Shown: one piece after another, positions 19,025 to 28,968 of the stretch | How the letters are laid out: every line of letters starts with the position of its first letter | Position numbering within the stretch: the first letter of the stretch is position 1 | From: Pseudomonadota bacterium | GTDB taxonomy: Bacteria; Desulfobacterota; Desulfobulbia; Desulfobulbales; JAGXFP01 | Direction of reading: 5' to 3' | Length of the DNA: 64,000 nt | NCBI GenBank assembly: GCA_018823285.1 | Contig: JAHJIQ010000003.1 | Span: forward strand, 1 to 64,000 | The notes under the pieces: model-generated | The model's input: only the letters and a program-made list of their open reading frames with translations | Databases searched by the model: none | Told to the model about the DNA's origin: nothing | Made by a program: the position numbers and the translations under genes

Positions 19025-19211
19025 CACTGACTCCTTTGATAAAATATGAATAAATTTAAATAGTTAATAAATACAATTCTGATTGCCACTGAATTTCAGC
19101 CACCGACTCTTCGACAAGCTCATCCTTCGACAGACTCAGGATGAACGGAATTACTGTTACACCGATGATTTACGGCTCCTGACTTCCGGCTCCTGACTCC
19201 TGTCCCAATCC
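19025..19211. repeat. Intergenic simple repeats between sdhB and mdh
   Basis: No gene. The segment contains a double TTCGACAAGCTCATC/TTCGACAGACTCAGG unit (about 19107-19132) and short iterations of CGGCTCCTGACT (about 19166-19200). These are low-complexity spacer repeats; a similar CTCCTG-type run occurs near 24.27 and 24.40 kb. Confidence 0.55.
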
Positions 19212-19964
19212 TCACTCCGAAAAGATCATCGCCTTTAACAGCTCGCGGTTTAAGCGGGCGATATTCCTGATGGAAATACTTTTCGGGCAGGCCGCCTCGC
19301 ACTCCCTTTCATTGCCGCAGTTCCCGAAACCCTGGCGGTCCATCTCCCCTACCATCTCGAGAGCCCTTCTCTTTCTTTCAGGATGTCCCTGGGGCAGAAG
19401 GGCCAGCTGGGAGACCTTGGCCCCGACAAAGAGCATCGCCGAGGCGTTGGGACACGCCGCGACACAGGCCCCGCAGCCGATACATTCGGCCCCGTCGAGC
19501 GCCTGGTCGGCAATTTCTTTGGCCACCGGGATCGAGTTCGCCTCCGGAGCGCTGCCGGTATTGACTGAAACGTAGCCTCCCTGGCTGATGATCCGGTCAA
19601 AGGCACTCCGGTCGACCACCAGATCCTTTACCACCTTGAAAGCCCTGGCGCGGAACGGTTCAATGACCAGGGTGTCGCCATCCGCAAAATGGCGCATATG
19701 CAGCTGACAGAGGGTCGTCCCCTTTTCCTTGCCGTGCGGATGCCCGTTCACCACCGCGCCGCACATGCCGCAGATCCCCTCCCGGCAGTCGTGATCGAAG
19801 GCCACCGGCTCTTCGCCGCGCAGGGTCAGGTCTTCGTTCAGCATATCGAGCATTTCCAGAAACGACATGTCGGTGGAAACGGAATCAATCCGGTAGCCTT
19901 TCAGGCACCCCTTCCCGCCTCGGTCCTGCCGCCATATTTTCAGATTCAGGGAGATGCGGCTCAT
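19212..19964 (-). CDS. sdhB: Succinate dehydrogenase / fumarate reductase iron-sulfur subunit
   Basis: A 250-residue iron-sulfur subunit. The [2Fe-2S] ligands lie in [15 protein letters not shown] (with a later Cys in TTLCQLHM); the 4Fe and 3Fe clusters are bound by [12 protein letters not shown] and [15 protein letters not shown]. It carries electrons from the flavoprotein to the membrane cytochrome. Its start overlaps the sdhA stop by 4 nt (ATGA). The sequence is of the Wolinella/Bacteroides-like type. The direction, succinate oxidation or fumarate reduction, cannot be fixed from sequence, but the complete TCA neighbourhood is compatible with oxidation. Confidence 0.95.
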   Translation of the reverse strand: MSRISLNLKIWRQDRGGKGCLKGYRIDSVSTDMSFLEMLDMLNEDLTLRGEEPVAFDHDCREGICGMCGAVVNGHPHGKEKGTTLCQLHMRHFADGDTLVIEPFRARAFKVVKDLVVDRSAFDRIISQGGYVSVNTGSAPEANSIPVAKEIADQALDGAECIGCGACVAACPNASAMLFVGAKVSQLALLPQGHPERKRRALEMVGEMDRQGFGNCGNERECEAACPKSISIRNIARLNRELLKAMIFSE

Positions 19965-21874
19965 TTATAGCTCCTCCGGCTCGGCGTCACGTTCTCAAAG
20001 TGCAGCGGTTCCCGGTGCAGTTCCGGTGGATCTCCGTTTTCACCCGCCTGCCAGACGGAAACGTGGGAAAAGTCCTCATCCCTTCTCAGGGCCTCATGAT
20101 CTTCAGTCTGGCTTTCTTCCCGCAGATGACAGCCGCACGACTCTTCCCTGGCCAGGGCATCGCGGACCATTAATTCCGCAAACTCAAGATAATCGGCAAC
20201 CCTCCCGGCCCGTTCCAGAGACTGGTTCAGATCACTCCCGGAACCGGGAACATTCACGTTCTGCCAGAACTCCTCGCGGATACCCGGAATGACTGCCAGC
20301 GCTTCTTCAAGCCCCTGCCTGTTTCTGGCCATCCCGCATTTGTCCCACATCACCAGGCCAAGCTGCTTATGAAAGTCATCAACCGTTCTCTTCCCTTTGA
20401 TGGAAAGCAGTTTTTCGATTCTTTGTGATGCCTCCCCGGCAACCTGTTGAAATGACGGGGCCTTGATGGTTGACTCACCGGGTTTTACTCCCGCAAGATA
20501 CGGGGCAATGGTTGACGGGAGAACGAAATATCCATCCGCCAGCCCCTGCATCAGGGCGCTGGCGCCAAGGCGGTTGGCCCCGTGATCGGAAAAATTGGCC
20601 TCGCCGAGGACGAAAAGCCCTGCAATATTACTCATCAGGCCGTAATCAACCCACAGTCCGCCCATCGTATAATGGACAGCGGGATAGATCTTCATCGGTT
20701 GTCGGGTGGGGTCTTCGTCAGTGATTTTTTCATACATGGCGAAGAGGTTGCCGTATTTCTGCCGGATCAGGTCGATGCCGTCCCGCTGAATGGCATCGGC
20801 AAAATCAAGATAGACGGCAAGACCCGTCTCCCCGACCCCCTTGCCCCGATCACATTTCTCCTTGGCATTTCGGGAAGCGACATCTCTCGGGACCAGGTTG
20901 CCGAAGCTCGGATATTTCGCTTCAAGATAATAGTCCCGGTCCGATTCAGGAATCTGGGATGGTTCCCGCGTATCTCCGCTCTTCTTCGGAACCCAGACCC
21001 GCCCGTCATTGCGAAGGCTTTCGCTCATCAGGGTCAGTTTCGACTGCCCGCTGCCGTGAACCGGGATGCAGGTGGGATGGATCTGCACGAAACAGGGGTT
21101 GGCAAAACCGGCCCCCCGCTTGTAGGCGCGGAAGCTTGCGGTCACATTCGAGGCCATGGCATTGGTGGAGAGGAAATAGACATTACCGTAACCGCCGGTG
21201 GCAAGAACCACCGCATCGGCGGCATGGGACTCGATCGCCCCGGTGATCAGATTTCTGGTGACAATGCCCCGGGCCCTGCCATCGGTAACGACCAGATCGA
21301 GCATCTCGGTGCGGGGAAAGAGAACGACCCGGCCGCTCTTTACCTGCCGCATCAGGGCACCGTATGCGCCGAGCAAGAGCTGCTGCCCCGTCTGGCCCCT
21401 CGCGTAGAAGGTCCTCGAAACCTGGGCGCCACCGAAAGAGCGGTTGGCGAGATGCCCGCCATATTCCCGGGCAAAGGGCACTCCCTGGGCGACACACTGG
21501 TCGATAATATTGTTGCTGAGTTGAGCAAGACGGTAGACGTTGGCCTCACGCGACCGGAAATCGCCGCCCTTGATCGTGTCGTAGAAAAGGCGCTCGATAC
21601 TGTCGCCATCGTTCTGGTAGTTCTTGGCCGCATTGATCCCGCCCTGGGCGGCAATGCTGTGCGCGCGGCGTGGGCTGTCCTGGATGCAGAAAGATTTGAC
21701 GTTATAGCCAAGCTCGCCAAGGCTTGCCGCTGCAGAACCGCCTGCCAGACCTGTGCCGACAACGATTATTGAGTACTTTCTCTTGTTGGCCGGATTGACC
21801 AGTTTGTTGGCAAGCCGGTATCTGTCCCATTTTTCGGCAAGGGGGCCTTCGGGTATTTTCGCATCCAGGTGCAT
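19961..21874 (-). CDS. sdhA: Succinate dehydrogenase / fumarate reductase flavoprotein subunit
   Basis: A 637-residue flavoprotein. The FAD-binding Rossmann motif [21 protein letters not shown] starts near residue 36, and the covalent-FAD His lies in [15 protein letters not shown]. Catalytic segments ([20 protein letters not shown]) are present. The long form with an N-terminal extension ([17 protein letters not shown]) is typical of the type that pairs with a single five-helix cytochrome. It is 14 bp downstream of the cytochrome gene and overlaps sdhB by 4 nt, so sdhCAB is one operon. Confidence 0.96.
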   Translation of the reverse strand: MHLDAKIPEGPLAEKWDRYRLANKLVNPANKRKYSIIVVGTGLAGGSAAASLGELGYNVKSFCIQDSPRRAHSIAAQGGINAAKNYQNDGDSIERLFYDTIKGGDFRSREANVYRLAQLSNNIIDQCVAQGVPFAREYGGHLANRSFGGAQVSRTFYARGQTGQQLLLGAYGALMRQVKSGRVVLFPRTEMLDLVVTDGRARGIVTRNLITGAIESHAADAVVLATGGYGNVYFLSTNAMASNVTASFRAYKRGAGFANPCFVQIHPTCIPVHGSGQSKLTLMSESLRNDGRVWVPKKSGDTREPSQIPESDRDYYLEAKYPSFGNLVPRDVASRNAKEKCDRGKGVGETGLAVYLDFADAIQRDGIDLIRQKYGNLFAMYEKITDEDPTRQPMKIYPAVHYTMGGLWVDYGLMSNIAGLFVLGEANFSDHGANRLGASALMQGLADGYFVLPSTIAPYLAGVKPGESTIKAPSFQQVAGEASQRIEKLLSIKGKRTVDDFHKQLGLVMWDKCGMARNRQGLEEALAVIPGIREEFWQNVNVPGSGSDLNQSLERAGRVADYLEFAELMVRDALAREESCGCHLREESQTEDHEALRRDEDFSHVSVWQAGENGDPPELHREPLHFENVTPSRRSYK

Positions 21875-21888
21875 AGTTCGGTCCCGGC

Positions 21889-22515
21889 TCAGTTGGGAAT
21901 CCCCCTGAAATAAATCAGGCAGGGAATAAGGATATAAATCACCCCTGCCGCCACCGCGACCAGCAGAGTGATGCTTCTGAGAAAACGGTTATAGCGGGGA
22001 TGATTGATCCCGAAGGTCTGGAACATGCTCCAGAAACCGTGGCTGAGGTGCAGGGTCAGAGCCAAGAGGCCGGTCACATAGATACCAACCATCATCGGCT
22101 GGCCAAGATAGCCCCTCAGAAGATCAAGGGGAGACAACTCCCTGCCGAAAAAAGACAATGTCGTCAAATGGATGCCGAGAAAGAGAAAGATGATGGCCCC
22201 GGTATAGGGCATGGTCATTGAGCCGACGGACCGCCCGCCGTCGCTTTTTTTCACCGCATATTGGTCGGGCCGCGCCGCCAGGTTTTCAACATACAGGGAA
22301 ACACCGAAAAACAGGTGGAGGGAAAAAATAAAGAGCAGTGCAATCTCCGCTATTTTAAGAAATGGGCCCAATGCATGGAGATGTTCGGCATAGGAGAGAA
22401 ATACCGCGCCTCCGGCAAATATGGTGGCATTGCCGGCCAGGTGAACGAGAATAAACACCCCGAGCAGGAAGCCGCTCACTGCCATGATCATCTTTTTTGT
22501 GATTGATGAGAACAT
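21889..22515 (-). CDS. sdhC: Succinate dehydrogenase / fumarate reductase cytochrome b subunit
   Basis: A 208-residue membrane protein with five hydrophobic helices and conserved His residues ([42 protein letters not shown]) able to hold two haems b. It belongs to the single-polypeptide (B-type) cytochrome b558 family and exchanges electrons with menaquinone. A longer frame exists, but ATG 22515 gives the proper N-terminus ([15 protein letters not shown]); no strong Shine-Dalgarno is seen. It sits 58 bp after the fumarase stop. Confidence 0.9.
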   Translation of the reverse strand: MFSSITKKMIMAVSGFLLGVFILVHLAGNATIFAGGAVFLSYAEHLHALGPFLKIAEIALLFIFSLHLFFGVSLYVENLAARPDQYAVKKSDGGRSVGSMTMPYTGAIIFLFLGIHLTTLSFFGRELSPLDLLRGYLGQPMMVGIYVTGLLALTLHLSHGFWSMFQTFGINHPRYNRFLRSITLLVAVAAGVIYILIPCLIYFRGIPN

Positions 22516-22573
22516 CTGTTTGGTGTCCGAAAAAGTGAATAATGTGCTGCAGGACGTCGATCCGGGCACGGAA

Positions 22574-24181
22574 TCAAACGATCCGGGCAAAGAGATCGTT
22601 GCCCTTGTCATCACAGATAATAAAGGCCGGAAAATCTTTGACCCGGATCATCCGGACCGCTTCCATGCCCAGGTCCTCAAAATCGACCACTTTGATATCA
22701 GTGATGCAGTCCTTGGCCAGCGAGGCCCCTGCCCCGCCGACCGAACCCAGATAAAATCCGCCATGCAGGCGGCATGCTTCAGAAACCTGTTTCGACCGGT
22801 TTCCCTTGGCGATCATGATCATCGATCCGCCGAGGGACTGAAACCGGTCGACATACACATCCATCCTGCCGGCGGTGGTCGGCCCGAAACTGCCGGACAC
22901 CATGCCCTGCGGGGTTTTGGCCGGTCCGGCATAGTAGACCGGGTGATCCTTGAAATAAGAAGGCATCGGCTGCCCCTTTTTCAGGTTGCTGCTGATCCGG
23001 GCATGGGCGATGTCCCTCGCCACCACCAGGGTTCCGGAAAGATGGAGCAGGGTCCCGACCGGATACCCGCTCAGCTGGTGAAGCACCTCCGCCATCGGCC
23101 GGTCAAGATTGATCCCGACCGGAGTACTGGCAGCGCCGGTCACCAGTTCCCCGTATCGGCCCGGATTCCGGTCGAGCTGCTCCAGGAACACCCCGTCTTT
23201 GGTGATCTTGCCCTTGATGTTCCGGTCGGCGCTGCAGCTCACCGCGATACTGACCGGGTTCGATGCGGCATGCCGGGGCATTCTGATCACCCGCACGTCA
23301 TGGCAGAAGTGACTGCCGCCGAACTGGGCACCGATCCCGGTATTTTTTGCGATCTCCAGAACCTTTTCCTCCCACTCAAGATCGCGATAAGCACGACCTC
23401 CGGGAGAGCCGGAAACCGGCAGACTGTCATAATACCTGGCCGAAGCCAGCTTCACCGCCTTGAGATTCGCTTCGGCGGAGGTGCCGCCCACCGCAACCGC
23501 CAGATGGTAGGGGGGGCAGGCAGCGGTTCCTAGAGTCGGCAGTTTATCTTTCAAAAATGCGGTCAGGGACTCGACATTTAAGAGAGATTTGGTTTCCTGA
23601 TAGAAAAAGGTCTTGTTGGCCGAACCGCCGCCCTTGGCGATGAAAAGAAACCGGTACTCATCCCCTTCCGAGGCATAGATATCGATCTGGGCCGGCAGGT
23701 TATCGCCGGTGTTGACCTCTTCAAACATCGACAGCGGCGCCATCTGCGAATAGCGGAGGTTTTCCCGGGTAAACGCATCATACACGCCGTGGGAAAGATG
23801 TTCGCGGTCGTCGGCCGAGGTCCAGACCAGTTCGCCTTTCCGGGCGACAATGATCGCGGTGCCGGTGTCCTGGCACATCGGCAGGATGCCGTCTGCCGAG
23901 TAAATCGCGTTATGCAGAAGATTTCTGGCGACGTAGCGGTCATTCTCCGTTGCCCCGCCATCGGTGACGATCGCTGCCAGCTGGTCCAGATGCGAGGCGC
24001 GAAGAAAAAAGGCAGAATCGGTAAAGGCCTGCCGGGCCAACTCGCGCAGACAATCAGGGTCCACCCGCAGAATCCGCCGCCCGCCGACTTCCAGCACCGA
24101 CACCCCCTCCGTGCGGAGGAGCCGGTACGTGGTCCTGTCTTCACCGAGGTCAAAGGTTGGGGTGAATTTGAATTCCGCCAT
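22574..24181 (-). CDS. Fumarate hydratase, class I (iron-sulfur)
   Basis: A ~535-residue class I fumarase with fused alpha and beta regions. CQDTGTAI near residue 100 carries the first cluster Cys, [20 protein letters not shown] the second, and the C-terminal half has [33 protein letters not shown] and the catalytic-Ser segment. It hydrates fumarate to malate using an oxygen-sensitive [4Fe-4S] cluster. ATG 24181 ([19 protein letters not shown]) fits family N-termini better than ATG 24250. It is the first gene of the fumarase-sdhCAB-mdh-pckA series. Confidence 0.95.
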   Translation of the reverse strand: MAEFKFTPTFDLGEDRTTYRLLRTEGVSVLEVGGRRILRVDPDCLRELARQAFTDSAFFLRASHLDQLAAIVTDGGATENDRYVARNLLHNAIYSADGILPMCQDTGTAIIVARKGELVWTSADDREHLSHGVYDAFTRENLRYSQMAPLSMFEEVNTGDNLPAQIDIYASEGDEYRFLFIAKGGGSANKTFFYQETKSLLNVESLTAFLKDKLPTLGTAACPPYHLAVAVGGTSAEANLKAVKLASARYYDSLPVSGSPGGRAYRDLEWEEKVLEIAKNTGIGAQFGGSHFCHDVRVIRMPRHAASNPVSIAVSCSADRNIKGKITKDGVFLEQLDRNPGRYGELVTGAASTPVGINLDRPMAEVLHQLSGYPVGTLLHLSGTLVVARDIAHARISSNLKKGQPMPSYFKDHPVYYAGPAKTPQGMVSGSFGPTTAGRMDVYVDRFQSLGGSMIMIAKGNRSKQVSEACRLHGGFYLGSVGGAGASLAKDCITDIKVVDFEDLGMEAVRMIRVKDFPAFIICDDKGNDLFARIV

Positions 24182-24250
24182 AGGATTAAATACAACTTTC
24201 TGACTTGTCTTAAGATATTGGTTTGCTGTCATAAAATGATCACAAGTCAT

Positions 24251-24549
24251 GGTGGCATTCCATGATTAGGAGCCAGGAGCCAGGAGCCGGAATGACTGAT
24301 TTTTTCACCCTTCGGGGACTCACTTCAGTACCCCCTTGAGGGGTATAAGTTTCGTACGAGCGGACAAGCTGCTCAACTCAGCTTTAAGCTTTTCTCCTGG
24401 CTTCTGACTCCTGGCTTCTGCCTTCATGTGGAATACGGGTACGAAAAAAATCGCCAAAACCCCTTTATCACCGGGGAGATTAACCCAACTCAGAAAGTTG
24501 AGTTTATCGATTTTTCACTCTTAACTCTTCACTCTTCACTCTTAACCCT
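24251..24549. repeat. Repeat-rich spacer with one family A element
   Basis: A 300-bp gap between hemB and fumarase without a gene. It contains AGGAGCCAGGAGCCAGGAGCC-type iterations (from 24268), one family A palindromic copy in inverse orientation with an inserted module (24306-24388), a second CTCCTGGCTTCTGA run (24394-24424), and ACTCTTCACTCTTAAC iterations (about 24517-24557). Confidence 0.7.
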
Positions 24550-25527
24550 TCACTTTTCCCTGAGGTACCGGGCCGCTTCCTTGGCAAAATAGGTGAGGAT
24601 AATGTCCGCCCCCGCCCTCCGGATGCTGAGCAAGGTTTCATACATCACCTTGTCGCCGTCGATCCAGCCGTTGGCGGCGGCGGCCTTGATCATCGCGTAC
24701 TCACCGCTCACATGGTATGCGGCAATCGGCAGGTCGAACTCCTCGCGGAGCATGGCAACGATATCAAGGTAGGCGACCGCCGGCTTGACCATCAGGATAT
24801 CGGCGCCCTCTTCGACATCAAGGGTCGCCTCTCGCAGCCCCTCCCGCTTGTTGGCCGGGTCCATCTGGTAACCGCGGCGGTCACCGAACTGAGGGGCGCC
24901 ATCGGCGGCGTCACGGAACGGTCCGTAAAAAGAGGAGGCATACTTTACCGCATACGACATGATCGGGATATGATGGAAATTGTGCTCGTCGAGAGCGCCC
25001 CGGATCTCGGCCACCCGACCGTCCATCATGTCCGACGGGGCCACCATGTCGGCGCCCGCTTCCACATGGGAGAGCGCGGTATGGGCCAGGACCTCGAGGG
25101 TCGAGTCGTTATCGACCTCGTTGTCGATGATGATCCCGCAATGGCCGTGATCGGTATATTCACAGAGGCAGACATCGGTGATCACATTGATCTCAGGCGC
25201 CTTGTTTTTCAGCTCTTTGATCGCCCTCTGGATGATGCCGTCCTTGGCATGCGCGCCGGACCCGACCGCGTCCTTTTTCTCCGGCAACCCGAAGAGAATG
25301 AGATTGTTGACTCCGAGCGCCATGCACTCCTTCGCCTCCGCAGCGAGCTGATCGACCGAAAGACGGAAGACGCCCGGCATCGAACTCACTTCATCCTTCA
25401 CCTTTTTGCCCGGCTGGATAAACAGCGGATAGATCAGGTGATCGGCGGACAGGGTTGTTTCCCGGATCAGCGACCTCAACACTTCATTCTTCCTGAGGCG
25501 GCGCGGCCGGTATTCTGGAAAGACCAT
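24550..25527 (-). CDS. hemB: Delta-aminolevulinic acid dehydratase (porphobilinogen synthase)
   Basis: A 325-residue HemB. It condenses two 5-aminolevulinate molecules to porphobilinogen in haem and corrinoid synthesis. The two Schiff-base lysine segments ([19 protein letters not shown] and [12 protein letters not shown]) are present, and the metal site [14 protein letters not shown] has the Cys pattern of the zinc-dependent type. Length is normal. It stands alone between repeat-rich spacers and the ClpX-like gene, all on the minus strand. Confidence 0.97.
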   Translation of the reverse strand: MVFPEYRPRRLRKNEVLRSLIRETTLSADHLIYPLFIQPGKKVKDEVSSMPGVFRLSVDQLAAEAKECMALGVNNLILFGLPEKKDAVGSGAHAKDGIIQRAIKELKNKAPEINVITDVCLCEYTDHGHCGIIIDNEVDNDSTLEVLAHTALSHVEAGADMVAPSDMMDGRVAEIRGALDEHNFHHIPIMSYAVKYASSFYGPFRDAADGAPQFGDRRGYQMDPANKREGLREATLDVEEGADILMVKPAVAYLDIVAMLREEFDLPIAAYHVSGEYAMIKAAAANGWIDGDKVMYETLLSIRRAGADIILTYFAKEAARYLREK

Positions 25528-25586
25528 ATCAAATCTCCTTTAGATATGCAGTTGCTTTAAAAGGTTACCACAGAGGGCACAGTCTC

Positions 25587-27350
25587 TTACAATTTGAATT
25601 TATTTTCAACAAGCGCGTTGATAAATTTCTCCGGATCATCGATCCCCTCGGCGGGGATCACGACTTCATGGACATCCTTCTTCTGGCTCAACAGCCTCAG
25701 CCCGTACTCACAGGTTTTGACAACCCCGTCGCAGATTGCCTTCACCGCCTTTCTGTTCCTCGGCAATCGGGCAAGAATTCTATCGATGGCCTCCTCGCTG
25801 AAAGAGACGGAAAAGCCGTCATGACTGTATTCCCCTTCACACTCCCAGATATAGCTGACCAGATCCAAGAGCATCTCGCAGGCGTCGTTGGAATCAAGGT
25901 TGTCGTTCTGGCACATTCTGGCCATAATCCTGAATCTTTCCTCTGAAACGGAAATCTCCGGCCGGAGGAAACAGTCCGCGCGGGAGGCTTTGAGAAAAGC
26001 AACAAGCTTGTCATACTCCGCCGCGGCCAGAACCTGGTAGCGTTCCCGGTGGGAAGCTTTCAGGTCAGGATCACCAAGAAGGGCAGCCAAAGAACCCTTC
26101 GGGTCCTTCACCATTTGCGCCGACACCACCAGAAAATTGATATCGGTGGAGGGCAGCTTCTTCTCGAAGGGCAGCATGATCTTTTCCATCACACTTAAGA
26201 GCCCACGGGCGCCGGTTTTCTCACCAACCGCCATCGCGGCAATCTCGCGCAACGCCTCCTCTTCGAAAATGACTTTTATCCCGTATGATCTGAAATCCTG
26301 CTTCTTGCCGACCACCACCGCACTGTTCGGGTTCATCAGAACCTGAAAAAGATCTTCCTCGCTCAACTGATCCAGCACCGTAACCACCGGCAGACGACCG
26401 ACGAACTCGCTCTCGAAACCGAACTCGATCAGGTCTTCGGCCTTGACCTGCTTCAGAAACCGGGCATCATCCTTCCTGGAGGTGACCGTGCTCTCAAAAC
26501 CTATCGATTGTTTCCCGACCCGTTTTCTGACTATTTCATCCAGGGTATTGAAGGCCCCGCTCATGATAAAGAGGATATTCTTGGTGTTGACCGACAACTT
26601 TTCTCTCTTGCCATGGGTCCGGTAATATTCCATGGCCTCGAGCTGGGAGATGGGATCGTGGGGAACCTTCAGATCAACATCGGTATCCTCCATGGGTTTC
26701 AGGAGCGCCCTCTGCACCCCGGTCCTGGAGACATCATGACCGATGCGATTCGGACTGGCCGCGATCTTGTCGATCTCATCGACATAGATAATGCCGAATC
26801 TCGCCTTTTCGAGATCGCCGTCCGCCTGCCTGGCCAGATCCCGGACCAGGTCCTCAACATCCCCCCCGACATATCCGGTTTCACTGAACTTGGTGGCGTC
26901 ACCCTTCACGAACGGGACCCCCAGTTTCCGGGCAATGAGCTTGATCAGAAAAGTCTTGCCGACCCCGGTGGGTCCGATCAGAAGGACATTGCTTTTCACC
27001 TGGCCGACACTCTGGCGATCAAGCCCGCCATTTTCCATGGCATAACGGATTCTGTTGAAATGGGTGCAAATTTTAGTGGCCAGAACCGCCTTCGCCTCAT
27101 CCTGGCGGATGACATACTCGTCAAGATAGGCAACGAGTTCCTCGGGCCTGATCCGGAACTTGAAGATCTCATCGTCATCGGCAATTACCTTCGGCGGAGA
27201 ATCCTCCTGCTGCCGGGCCGGCTCGGGAAACATTCCCGTTGAGATAATCTTGACATTGCTGCCGTACTTCTCAGACAGATAGTCGCTGATCTCTTTTTCG
27301 AGTTCTTTCTGGCTGGGGAGGCTGTTTTTTACCATAGGTTCACCGATCAA
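25587..27350 (-). CDS. ClpX-like AAA+ ATPase without zinc domain
   Basis: A 587-residue AAA+ protein close to ClpX in its core: Walker A GPTGVGKT, pore loop SETGYVGGDVEDL, Walker B IIYVDEIDK, sensor-2 region EKTGARGL. An IGF tripeptide (KQSIGFES) sits at the ClpP-docking loop position. It lacks the N-terminal Cys4 zinc-binding domain of ClpX, having instead ~70 residues with no Cys. After the ClpX core it has about 150 extra residues, helical and Cys-containing, of no recognised family. It may unfold selected proteins for ClpP or act alone; IGF favours ClpP partnership. It is 24 bp downstream of the ntrX-like gene. ATG 27350 or 27335 are alternative starts. Confidence 0.85.
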   Translation of the reverse strand: MIGEPMVKNSLPSQKELEKEISDYLSEKYGSNVKIISTGMFPEPARQQEDSPPKVIADDDEIFKFRIRPEELVAYLDEYVIRQDEAKAVLATKICTHFNRIRYAMENGGLDRQSVGQVKSNVLLIGPTGVGKTFLIKLIARKLGVPFVKGDATKFSETGYVGGDVEDLVRDLARQADGDLEKARFGIIYVDEIDKIAASPNRIGHDVSRTGVQRALLKPMEDTDVDLKVPHDPISQLEAMEYYRTHGKREKLSVNTKNILFIMSGAFNTLDEIVRKRVGKQSIGFESTVTSRKDDARFLKQVKAEDLIEFGFESEFVGRLPVVTVLDQLSEEDLFQVLMNPNSAVVVGKKQDFRSYGIKVIFEEEALREIAAMAVGEKTGARGLLSVMEKIMLPFEKKLPSTDINFLVVSAQMVKDPKGSLAALLGDPDLKASHRERYQVLAAAEYDKLVAFLKASRADCFLRPEISVSEERFRIMARMCQNDNLDSNDACEMLLDLVSYIWECEGEYSHDGFSVSFSEEAIDRILARLPRNRKAVKAICDGVVKTCEYGLRLLSQKKDVHEVVIPAEGIDDPEKFINALVENKFKL

Positions 27351-27374
27351 TCCCGAGCATCATCTCTTTTACGC

Positions 27375-28745
27375 TCAACTGACAATGCCAAGGTTCTTCA
27401 ACTTTTTATGGAGATGACTGCGTTCAAGCCCGATCTCCTCGGAGGTCTTGCTGATGTTCCCGTTGTTGGCCGCAAGACGGGTTTCAAGATATTCCTTTTC
27501 AAATTTCTTCCTGGCCTCCCTGAAGTTGCTGTCAAGGGTAAAATCTCCGGTGTCGTCTCCGTTATCGGTTGCCGCCGACATCTCCGGGGGGGCGAGAAGC
27601 GAGTCCACTTCCATTCCCGAGATCATTTCTCCCGAGGTCATGATAACCGCCCGCTCAACAAAATTCCGCAGTTCACGTACATTTCCCGGCCAGCTATGTG
27701 CCTGCAGACTCTTCAGGGCATCGGGAGCCATCTTCTTCTCTCCGAGCCCCTTTCGGGCCATAATCGCCAGGAACTCATCGACCAGCTGGGGAATGTCCGA
27801 AGCCCTCTCCCGCAACGGGGGCACTTCGATCGGAACAACGTTCAGCCGGTAGAAAAGATCGGCGCGAAAATTCCCCTTTTCGATCTCCTTCTCCAGATCC
27901 TTATTGGTGGCGGCCAGCACCCTGACCTCAACGGAGATGGTCTTACCGCCGCCGACCCTCTCAAACTTCTGCTCCTGAAGGATCCGCAGAATCTTCGCCT
28001 GGGTTTTGATACTCATGTCCCCGATCTCGTCAAGGAAGAGCATCCCGCCGTCCGCCTGATCGAATTTACCGCGACGGCTTGCCGCAGCCCCGGTGAAGGC
28101 CCCCTTTTCATGACCGAACAGTTCACTTTCGATCAGCTCTTCCGGGATTGCCGCACAGTTCAGCTCAACCATCGGCTTGTCGGCATAGGCGGACATCTGG
28201 TGAATTGCCTGGGCGACCACCTCTTTGCCGGTGCCGTGTTCACCGTGGATCAGAACCCATGAGGAGGTGGGAGCGACTTTCTCGATCTGCTTTTTAAGCT
28301 CCTTCACCGCCTGGGAGTTTCCGGTCAGGCGCGGTTTCGCCCGGCTCTTTGCGCGAAGGATCTCGTTTTCTTCGGCAAGATGCGACATCCGCAGGCCGTT
28401 TTTGACCGCAACCACAATCTTGTCGTATGAAGGAGGCTTTTCGATAAAATCAAAGGCTCCCAATTTCGTTGCCCGGACAGCGGTTTCGATACTGCCATGC
28501 CCGGATATCATGATCACGGGAAGAAGCGGCTCCCTCTGCTTGATCTCTTCCAGCGCAGTAAGGCCGTCCATGCCAGGCATCCAGATATCGAGGAGCACCA
28601 GATCAATCTGCTCGGTATCGATAATCTTGAGCCCCTCTTCCGCCGAGTCGCTGATTACGGTGGAAAATCCCTCATCCGTCAGGATTCCTTCGAGTGATTC
28701 GAGAATGCTTTTTTCATCGTCAACAATCAGTATTTTCTCTGCCAT
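27375..28745 (-). CDS. NtrX-like sigma-54-dependent response regulator
   Basis: A 456-residue regulator. It has a receiver with phospho-Asp in LVLLDIWMPGMDG, then an AAA+ sigma-54 activator domain (Walker A GEHGTGKE, GAFTGA loop in KGAFTGAAASRRG, Walker B GGMLFLDEIGD, R-finger region), and a C-terminal Fis-type helix-turn-helix (ISKTSEEIGLERSHLHKKL). It opens sigma-54 promoters when phosphorylated by its cognate kinase, almost certainly the NtrY-like protein encoded upstream. Three repeat-family-A copies separate the two genes. The ClpX-like gene follows by 24 bp. Confidence 0.94.
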   Translation of the reverse strand: MAEKILIVDDEKSILESLEGILTDEGFSTVISDSAEEGLKIIDTEQIDLVLLDIWMPGMDGLTALEEIKQREPLLPVIMISGHGSIETAVRATKLGAFDFIEKPPSYDKIVVAVKNGLRMSHLAEENEILRAKSRAKPRLTGNSQAVKELKKQIEKVAPTSSWVLIHGEHGTGKEVVAQAIHQMSAYADKPMVELNCAAIPEELIESELFGHEKGAFTGAAASRRGKFDQADGGMLFLDEIGDMSIKTQAKILRILQEQKFERVGGGKTISVEVRVLAATNKDLEKEIEKGNFRADLFYRLNVVPIEVPPLRERASDIPQLVDEFLAIMARKGLGEKKMAPDALKSLQAHSWPGNVRELRNFVERAVIMTSGEMISGMEVDSLLAPPEMSAATDNGDDTGDFTLDSNFREARKKFEKEYLETRLAANNGNISKTSEEIGLERSHLHKKLKNLGIVS

Positions 28746-28796
28746 GTTATGCCATTTAATCCTTGAACTTTTCAGTTACCGTTCTCACATCATCAT

Positions 28797-28958
28797 AAAG
28801 CTGAGTTGAGCAGCTCGTCTGCTCGTACGAAACTTATACCCGAAGGGTGCAAAGCTGAGTTGAGCAGCTCGTCTGCTCGTACGAAACTTATACCCGAAGG
28901 GTGTAAAGCTAAAGTCGAGCAGCTCGTCTGCTCGCACCAGACTTATATCCGAAGAGAG
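28797..28958. repeat. Palindromic repeat family A, three tandem copies
   Basis: Three head-to-tail copies of 54 nt (28797-28850, 28851-28904, 28905-28958) fill the gap between the ntrY-like stop and the ntrX-like start. The first two are nearly identical; the third is diverged. There are no unique spacers, so this is not a CRISPR array. Each has the GAGCAG/CTGCTC and ACCC/GGGT mini-hairpins. Confidence 0.88.
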
Positions 28959-28968
28959 CAACCACTCT

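Noticed and set aside
20582..21772. A 396-codon plus-strand frame opposite sdhA
   Set aside because: It is antisense to a strongly supported sdhA and has no recognisable motif.
28797..28958. Three tandem 54-nt repeats as a CRISPR array
   Set aside because: The units abut with no unique spacers, and the same unit is dispersed elsewhere; no cas genes.
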